64,000 bases of DNA. It comes from Mycolicibacterium arenosum (GTDB lineage Bacteria; Actinomycetota; Actinomycetes; Mycobacteriales; Mycobacteriaceae). Shown here piece after piece: positions 58,785-64,000 of the stretch (the stretch's first letter is position 1; each line of letters opens with the position of its first letter). Below the pieces are notes generated by a model. That model was not told the DNA's origin and made no database searches. It saw only the letters and a list, made by a program, of their open reading frames with translations. The position numbers and the translations under genes are program-made. The DNA lies in NCBI RefSeq assembly GCF_024320865.1, contig NZ_JANDBD010000001.1:558001-622000 (forward strand), read 5' to 3'.

Positions 58785-60100
58785 GTATTCGCAACGGACG
58801 CATCGGCGTGGCCGTCGTTCTCGCGCTCGTCCTGATCGCCGGAATCGCCGTCGTTGTCCTGCGCCAATCCGGGGTCGGTCGGACCCACCTCGTCGCGTAC
58901 TTCAACAACAGCAACGGCATCTTCGTTGGAGACGAAGTGCGTATTGTCGGCGTGCCGGTGGGCGGAATCGATGAGATCCAGCCGGAGCCGACACGAGTCA
59001 AGATCAGTTTCTGGGTCGACGATCAGTACAAGATCCCCGCCGACGCGAAGGCCGTGATCCTTTCTCCGACGCTGGTCACCTCGCGTGCGATCCAGCTCAC
59101 GCCGGCCTACACCACGGGACCCGTGATGGCTGACAATACCGTCATCGGGCAGGACAGAACTGCCGTCCCAGTGGAGTTCGATGACTTCCGTGAGCAACTG
59201 CAGAAACTCAACGAAGCGCTGCAGCCGACCCAGCCGGGTGGAGTGAGCCCACTCGGAGCCTTTGTCAACACGACCGCGGACAACTTGCGCGGGCAGGGCG
59301 CGAACATTCGGGACGCCATAATCAAACTGTCTCAAGCAGTTTCGGCGTTGGGGGACCACAGTGGGGACCTGTTCTCCACACTGAAGAACCTGTCAATCCT
59401 CGTCTCGGCGCTGCGGGATTCCTCCGACGTGCTGTCACAGTTGAATCGCAACCTCGCCAGCGTCACGAACTTGGTCGCCAACGATCCCAACGAAGTCGGG
59501 AATGCCGTGCGCGAGCTGGCCGGTCTCGCGGGAGAGTTGACGGGTTTCGTCCACGACAACCGCGAATCATTAGGCGTCACCGCAGATAAACTGGCCTCGG
59601 TCTCGCAAGCACTGAATGACAGCATCCCGGATATCAAAGAGGCCCTGCACGTCGTTCCGAACACGTTGCAGAACTTCATCAACATCTACCAGCCGGCACA
59701 GGGCACATTGACGGGCGCCCTATCGGTGAACAACTTTCAGAACCCGATCACCTTCCTTTGCGGTGCGATTCAGGCCGCGTCAAGGATGAACGCCGAACAG
59801 TCGGCGAAGCTGTGTGTGCAGTATCTGGCACCGATCATCAAGAACCGCCAGTACAACTTCCTACCAATCGGTCTCAACCCGATCGTCGGTGCCACCGCGC
59901 GCCCGAACGAGCTCACTTTCAGCGAGGACTGGATGCGCCCGGATTACGTGCCGCCACAGCCACCACCGGCGTCGAGCCCGCCGCCACCTCCCGCCGCACC
60001 CGGCGCGCCGCTGCCCGCGGAAGCTCCGCTGTCGGCTGCACCAACCAACCCGGGGGACGGCCTTGCGGGACTCATGGTTCCAGCCGGAGGGGGAGGGTAG
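58781..60100 (+). CDS. mceD: MceD family protein
   Basis: A 439-residue protein: membrane helix (VAVVLALVLIAGIAVVVL), MCE domain (VAYFNNSNGIFVGDEVRIVG, LVTSRAIQLTPAY), helical domain (RDSSDVLSQLNRNLASV, ALNDSIPDIKEAL) and Pro-rich tail. The GTG start overlaps the mceC stop (GTGA). Part of the substrate-binding tunnel. Confidence 0.94.
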   Translation: MSIRNGRIGVAVVLALVLIAGIAVVVLRQSGVGRTHLVAYFNNSNGIFVGDEVRIVGVPVGGIDEIQPEPTRVKISFWVDDQYKIPADAKAVILSPTLVTSRAIQLTPAYTTGPVMADNTVIGQDRTAVPVEFDDFREQLQKLNEALQPTQPGGVSPLGAFVNTTADNLRGQGANIRDAIIKLSQAVSALGDHSGDLFSTLKNLSILVSALRDSSDVLSQLNRNLASVTNLVANDPNEVGNAVRELAGLAGELTGFVHDNRESLGVTADKLASVSQALNDSIPDIKEALHVVPNTLQNFINIYQPAQGTLTGALSVNNFQNPITFLCGAIQAASRMNAEQSAKLCVQYLAPIIKNRQYNFLPIGLNPIVGATARPNELTFSEDWMRPDYVPPQPPPASSPPPPPAAPGAPLPAEAPLSAAPTNPGDGLAGLMVPAGGGG

Positions 60101-60105
60101 TGGCG

Positions 60106-61239
60106 ATGCATACTTCGCCCTGCCGGTCTCGCATCGCGATCGTGCTGATTTCGGTTCTCGCGGTGTCGGGTTGCGGCTGGAGAGGCCTGAACACCCTGCC
60201 GTTGCCTGGTACTGCGGGCGGCGGCCCAGGTGCCTACACGATTCAGGCGCAGCTGCCCAATGTCACCAATCTGCAACCCAACTCGCGTGTCCGAGTCGGC
60301 GACGTCCTAGTGGGTAACGTTACGAAGGTCGAGATGCAGGGCTGGCACGCACTTCTCACGATCTCCCTCGATGAAGACGTCGACCTGCCCGCCAACGCCA
60401 CGGTGAAACTCGGGCAGACGAGCCTGTTCGGCTCTCTCCACGTCGAGCTGGCACCCCCGCTCGATCAGCGTCCGGAGGGTAGGCTCCATGAGGGGTCGTT
60501 GATTCCCCTGTCGTCCGCTAGTACATATCCGAGCACTGAGCAGACTCTGGCGGCGATCTCCACGGTGCTGAACGGCGGCGGGGTTGCGCAGGTTCAGGAC
60601 ATCACCGAAGCTCTGAGCACTGCTTTCGACGGCCGCGCGGACGACTTGCGGAGCCTCATCGGGCAGCTCGATCAATACGTCGGTCAACTGAACGACCAGA
60701 AAGACGACATAATCGCCGCCGCCGACAGCCTGAACAAACTCGTCGGTCAGTTCGCTGCACAGAAGCCGGTCGTCGACAAGGCTTTGAAGACCATTCCGGA
60801 CGCCCTCGCGGTGCTGAGCGATCAGCGAGACGCGATTAGTGAAGCCATCGACAAGCTCGGTAAATTCTCCGCTCTCACAGCAGACTCGGTGAACCAAACG
60901 AAGTCTGCCCTGGTCAAGGAGCTTGAGGACCTCGCGCCGACACTGCGTGCGCTAGCCGACGCCGGTCCCGCCTTGACGCAGTCACTCGACCTTTTGACAA
61001 CCTACCCCTTCCCCAAGAGCACGATGGGGAAGTGGATTCGCGGCGACTACGCCAACCTCACCGCAGTGATCGATCTGACGCTCAGCCGAATCGACTCGTC
61101 GTTCTTCACAGGCACCAGATTCGAGGGAGACCTGACCGAACTGGAACTCCAGTGGGGTCGTACCATCGGCCAGCTGCCCAGTCCGTACACCGCAGCGAAT
61201 CCGCTGGTGGTGCCCTACCATCTCAATCAAGGGCCCTAG
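60106..61239 (+). CDS. mceE: MceE family lipoprotein
   Basis: A 377-residue protein with a lipoprotein signal (RIAIVLISVLAVSGC, lipobox VSGC), as expected for MceE (LprK/LprN type), then MCE domain (YTIQAQLPNVTNLQPNSRVRVGD by parts, TSLFGSLHVELAPP) and helical domain. GAGGGGGAGGG precedes it; GTG 60100 is an alternative start immediately at the mceD stop. It is the lipid-anchored subunit of the Mce complex. Confidence 0.94.
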   Translation: MHTSPCRSRIAIVLISVLAVSGCGWRGLNTLPLPGTAGGGPGAYTIQAQLPNVTNLQPNSRVRVGDVLVGNVTKVEMQGWHALLTISLDEDVDLPANATVKLGQTSLFGSLHVELAPPLDQRPEGRLHEGSLIPLSSASTYPSTEQTLAAISTVLNGGGVAQVQDITEALSTAFDGRADDLRSLIGQLDQYVGQLNDQKDDIIAAADSLNKLVGQFAAQKPVVDKALKTIPDALAVLSDQRDAISEAIDKLGKFSALTADSVNQTKSALVKELEDLAPTLRALADAGPALTQSLDLLTTYPFPKSTMGKWIRGDYANLTAVIDLTLSRIDSSFFTGTRFEGDLTELELQWGRTIGQLPSPYTAANPLVVPYHLNQGP

Positions 61240-61241
61240 CG

Positions 61242-62696
61242 ATGCATCTATCGAGGCGTGTAGTCATCCAGATAACGATCTTCGTGGTCGGCACTTTGGT
61301 CGCCGCGTCCATCATGGTGTTCCACTACATGGGACTGCCGAACTACCTGTTCGGAGTCGGCCACTACCGAGTGACGCTCAAGCTCCCCAACGCCGCTGGG
61401 CTTTACGCCAACGGCAACGTGACCTATCGGGGGACCGAAGTCGGCCGGGTGGAGCGACTTGACCTAACCGACACCGGTGTTAACGCGGTGCTGTCGATGA
61501 GGTCCGGCGTCGACATCCCGGCGGACCTGGACGCAGAGGTGCACAGCCAGTCCGCTGTCGGTGAGCAGTTCGTCGCGTTGCTACCCCGCAGTGCTAACGG
61601 ACCGGCCCTGAAGAACGGCGACGTTATCCCCATTGATCGCGCCTCTGTTCCACCCGACATCAACTCGCTTCTAGAAGCGACCAATCGAGGAATCCAGGCG
61701 ATTCCCCATGACAGTCTCAAAACCGCGATCGATGAGGCGTATACCGCGGTGGGTGGACTCGGTCCAGAGTTGTCCCGTCTCGTCAAGGGCACGACGGCTC
61801 TCTCGATCGACGCGCAACGCAATCTGGACGCTCTGACTACCCTCGCTGATGAGTCTCAACCGCTCCTGAACTCGCAGACCAGCACCTCGGACTCCATTCA
61901 AGCCTGGGCTGCGCATCTCGCCACCGTTACCGATGAACTGAAAGGGCAGGACGCCGCTGTTTCGACTGTACTGTCCGCTGGACCGGCCGCCGCCGACGAA
62001 ACTCGTGCGCTGTTCGACCGATTGCAGCCCTCGCTTCCCGTTCTGCTCGCCAACCTGGTGAGTCTCGATCAAGTCGGGCTCGTGTACAACGACAACCTCG
62101 AGCAGATCCTCGCACTCATTCCCCAAGGCATCTCCATCCTGCAGGGTGCCGGCTTAGCGAACCGCGACACCAAGCAGGCGTACAGCGGTGGATACCTCAG
62201 CTTCAATCTGAACTTGAACCTGCCGCCGGCGTGCACGACGGGCTTCCTGCCGCCGCAGCAGCAGCGGGCACCCACCGATGTCGATTTCCCCGATCGGCCG
62301 TACAACCTGTACTGCCGAGTGCCGCAGGACTCGCCGTTCAACGTCCGCGGGGCGCGCAACATCCCCTGCGAGAGCAGACCGGGCAAGCGGGCGCCGACGG
62401 CGGCGATGTGTGAGAGCGACGAGAACTACGTCCCGCTGAACGACGGGTACGCCTGGAAGGGCGATGCGAATGCGACGTATTCAGGACAGCCAATCCCGCA
62501 GCCACCCACGGGCGCACCAGGTTCGGCCCCGCCCACGCAGGCGGCGCCACCGCCCCTCGCCGTCGCTGACTACGACCCGGCCACTGGCACCTACATCGGA
62601 CCGGACGGCAAGACCTACACCCAAGCCAATCTCGCTCGCGACGCCGGTGAGCAACAGACGTGGCAGGACCTGCTACTACCCCCGAAGGGCCCGTGA
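61242..62696 (+). CDS. mceF: MceF family protein
   Basis: A 484-residue protein: N-terminal helix (IQITIFVVGTLVAASIMVFHY), MCE domain (VTLKLPNAAGLYANGNVTYRG, SAVGEQFVALLPR), helical domain, a Cys-containing loop (NLNLPPACTTGF, YNLYCRVP, NIPCESRPG, AMCESDENYV) and a C-terminal tail. The four Cys are conserved in many MceF proteins. Two bp after the mceE stop. Confidence 0.94.
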   Translation: MHLSRRVVIQITIFVVGTLVAASIMVFHYMGLPNYLFGVGHYRVTLKLPNAAGLYANGNVTYRGTEVGRVERLDLTDTGVNAVLSMRSGVDIPADLDAEVHSQSAVGEQFVALLPRSANGPALKNGDVIPIDRASVPPDINSLLEATNRGIQAIPHDSLKTAIDEAYTAVGGLGPELSRLVKGTTALSIDAQRNLDALTTLADESQPLLNSQTSTSDSIQAWAAHLATVTDELKGQDAAVSTVLSAGPAAADETRALFDRLQPSLPVLLANLVSLDQVGLVYNDNLEQILALIPQGISILQGAGLANRDTKQAYSGGYLSFNLNLNLPPACTTGFLPPQQQRAPTDVDFPDRPYNLYCRVPQDSPFNVRGARNIPCESRPGKRAPTAAMCESDENYVPLNDGYAWKGDANATYSGQPIPQPPTGAPGSAPPTQAAPPPLAVADYDPATGTYIGPDGKTYTQANLARDAGEQQTWQDLLLPPKGP

Positions 62697-62702
62697 TCAA
62701 CC

Positions 62703-63323
62703 GTGGTTACTCGAACCGAGGAAGAACGTTCAGACTGCGACTCGTCGGATGACGACGTCGAGGACGAATCCGAGAACATGGACGACGGTGGGGTTGACGA
62801 AGAAGTCGGTGACGGCGAGATAGGCGATTCAAGCGGAGTCCGGCGGATGTTCCGCACCGCAGCCCTGGTCGGCTTGGTCCTTCTGCTGGCCATGGCCGGC
62901 CTGGTGGGCTGGCTCGGTTACCTGGGGTACCAGGATCACCGAACGTCGGCGAGTCGCGCGTTGTTCGTCCAAGTCGCGCGACAGGGCGCTGTCGACCTGA
63001 CCACGATCGACTGGAACCGCGCGGACGCGGACGTCGAGCGCATCCTGTCCGCTGCGACGGGGACGTTCCACGACGACTTCGCTCAGCGCTCCCAACCGTT
63101 CGTGGACGTGATCAAGCAGACGAAATCCACGACCACCGGCACCGTCACCGCAGCCGGCCTGGAGTCCTCCTCAGAGACCGAAGCTCAGGTGATGGTGGCT
63201 GTCAGTGTGCAAACAACGAGCGCGGCCGTTCCTCAGCAGGGTCCCAGAGCATGGCGGATGCGGATCGGCGTTCAGAAAGTGGGAGACGACGTGAAGGTGT
63301 CTAACGTGGAGTTCGTTCCGTGA
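62703..63323 (+). CDS. Mce-associated membrane protein 1
   Basis: A 206-residue protein: very acidic N-terminus (SDDDVEDESENMDDGGVDEE), one membrane helix (TAALVGLVLLLAMAGLVGWL), then a periplasmic domain of the Mas type (ASRALFVQVARQGAVDLTTID, GTFHDDFAQRSQPFVDVIK, TTSAAVPQQGPRAWRMRIGV by parts). Such proteins follow mceF in most mycobacterial mce operons and stabilise the complex. GTG start 6 bp after mceF. Confidence 0.88.
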   Translation: MVTRTEEERSDCDSSDDDVEDESENMDDGGVDEEVGDGEIGDSSGVRRMFRTAALVGLVLLLAMAGLVGWLGYLGYQDHRTSASRALFVQVARQGAVDLTTIDWNRADADVERILSAATGTFHDDFAQRSQPFVDVIKQTKSTTTGTVTAAGLESSSETEAQVMVAVSVQTTSAAVPQQGPRAWRMRIGVQKVGDDVKVSNVEFVP

Positions 63324-63985
63324 CCGAGTCGAACGCCTCCTCGATGACTCTCGCGCAAGAAGACGGAGAAAGCCTGCCTGAACAGGGCGAATCATCTCCA
63401 GATAACGAAACGGACGACGGGGCGCGGCACGCGACCGAGGAATCCGGGAGCGTGCCCGCCACCGCCGAGTCGGCATCGCCCAGCAGCGGTACAGGACGCC
63501 GGAGATCATTACGCGGTGTCATGACGTTCGGTGTTCTTCCCGCACTCATCATCGTGCTGGCCGCCGCCGCCGGTTACCTCTCGTATGTCGACAGCTCTGC
63601 TCGCGCTTCGCGGGCAAGCGCCATCTCCTCGGTTCAGGCAGCGACGGATGGCACGATTGCGCTGCTCTCGTACACCCCCGACACGGCGGAGGCAAAGCTG
63701 ACCGCTGCTCGAGACCTGCTCACAGGAAGCTTCAGGGATGATTACACGGCCCTGACCAACGATGTCGTCATTCCGGGCGCTATCCAGAAAGGTATCTCGG
63801 CCACCGCCAAGGTACCGGCAGCCTCAACCACTTCGGCCAGTGCCGACCATGCTGTAGTCCTTGTGTTCGTCAACCAGACGGTTGTCGTCGGCGGAGGCGC
63901 ACCGTCGCAGACGGCATCGGCAGTCGAGGTCACGATGGAAAAGTCAGGGGACCGCTGGCTCATCTCAGGTTTCGATCCGAAGTGA
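63320..63985 (+). CDS. Mce-associated membrane protein 2
   Basis: A 221-residue paralogue of the preceding protein in layout: acidic/Ser-rich N-terminus of about 65 residues, one membrane helix (GVLPALIIVLAAAAGYLSYV), then the Mas-type domain (DLLTGSFRDDYTALTNDVVIPGA, VLVFVNQTVVVGG, GDRWLISGFDPK). GTG start overlaps the previous stop (GTGA). Last complete gene of the window. Confidence 0.88.
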   Translation: MTESNASSMTLAQEDGESLPEQGESSPDNETDDGARHATEESGSVPATAESASPSSGTGRRRSLRGVMTFGVLPALIIVLAAAAGYLSYVDSSARASRASAISSVQAATDGTIALLSYTPDTAEAKLTAARDLLTGSFRDDYTALTNDVVIPGAIQKGISATAKVPAASTTSASADHAVVLVFVNQTVVVGGGAPSQTASAVEVTMEKSGDRWLISGFDPK

Positions 63986-64000
63986 TGTCGCGATGACCTC

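Overview
The window is high-GC actinobacterial DNA. A complete yrbE-mce operon, MmpS-like and cutinase-family secreted proteins, an F420-dependent oxidoreductase and many ATGA/GTGA gene overlaps place it in the Mycobacteriaceae, most likely an environmental fast-grower (Mycolicibacterium-like). The species cannot be named from this sequence.

Layout. 1-4.6 kb: a DUF4097-like membrane protein (cut by the left edge), a NarL/LuxR-type two-component pair, a DoxX-like protein and a serine beta-lactamase-fold hydrolase. 4.56-7.93 kb: a lower-GC two-gene insert (unknown protein plus UvrD-like helicase) bracketed by a 33-bp direct repeat, sitting directly before the start codon of an F420-dependent oxidoreductase. 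8-11 kb: a 2-oxoglutarate-type oxygenase, a small PH-like protein and DoxX. 11-24.6 kb: two convergent polyol/pentitol catabolic units. The first has a SorC regulator, an SDR, a sugar-phosphate isomerase, an FGGY kinase, an RPE-like enzyme, a zinc dehydrogenase and an RbsABC-type importer. The second has a DeoR regulator, an FGGY kinase, a zinc dehydrogenase and a class II aldolase. They meet at an elaborate four-armed palindrome. 24.6-31.1 kb: an M15 peptidase, an alpha/beta hydrolase apparently lodged inside a duplicated small gene, a cutinase, a tandem MmpS-domain secreted protein and a rifampin-phosphotransferase-like enzyme.

31.2-48.7 kb is accessory DNA. A damaged copy of a metal-resistance module (Met-rich Tat-type protein, Met-rich membrane protein, internally deleted CmtR-like repressor) lies immediately left of a 15.5-kb integrated element. 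The element is bounded by 25-bp att cores (32442-32466 and 47914-47938) derived from the 3' part of a tRNA-Arg gene. It carries a tyrosine integrase, an Xis-like HTH protein, a RepA-like helicase, an 11-copy TTCGCGG iteron cluster, phage-like genes ending in a large terminase subunit, and no recognisable tail or lysis genes. It therefore looks like a phage satellite. Inside it sit a small serine recombinase and a second, intact metal module (CDF transporter, CmtR-like repressor, two Met-rich proteins). At its right end a membrane/GAF-like protein and a small partner lie on the opposite strand, a usual place for defence cargo.

48.3-64 kb: an IS481 relic, a PucR-type regulator, two MaoC-fold hydratases, and a complete lipid-import operon (two YrbE permeases, MceA-F, two Mce-associated proteins) running to the right edge.
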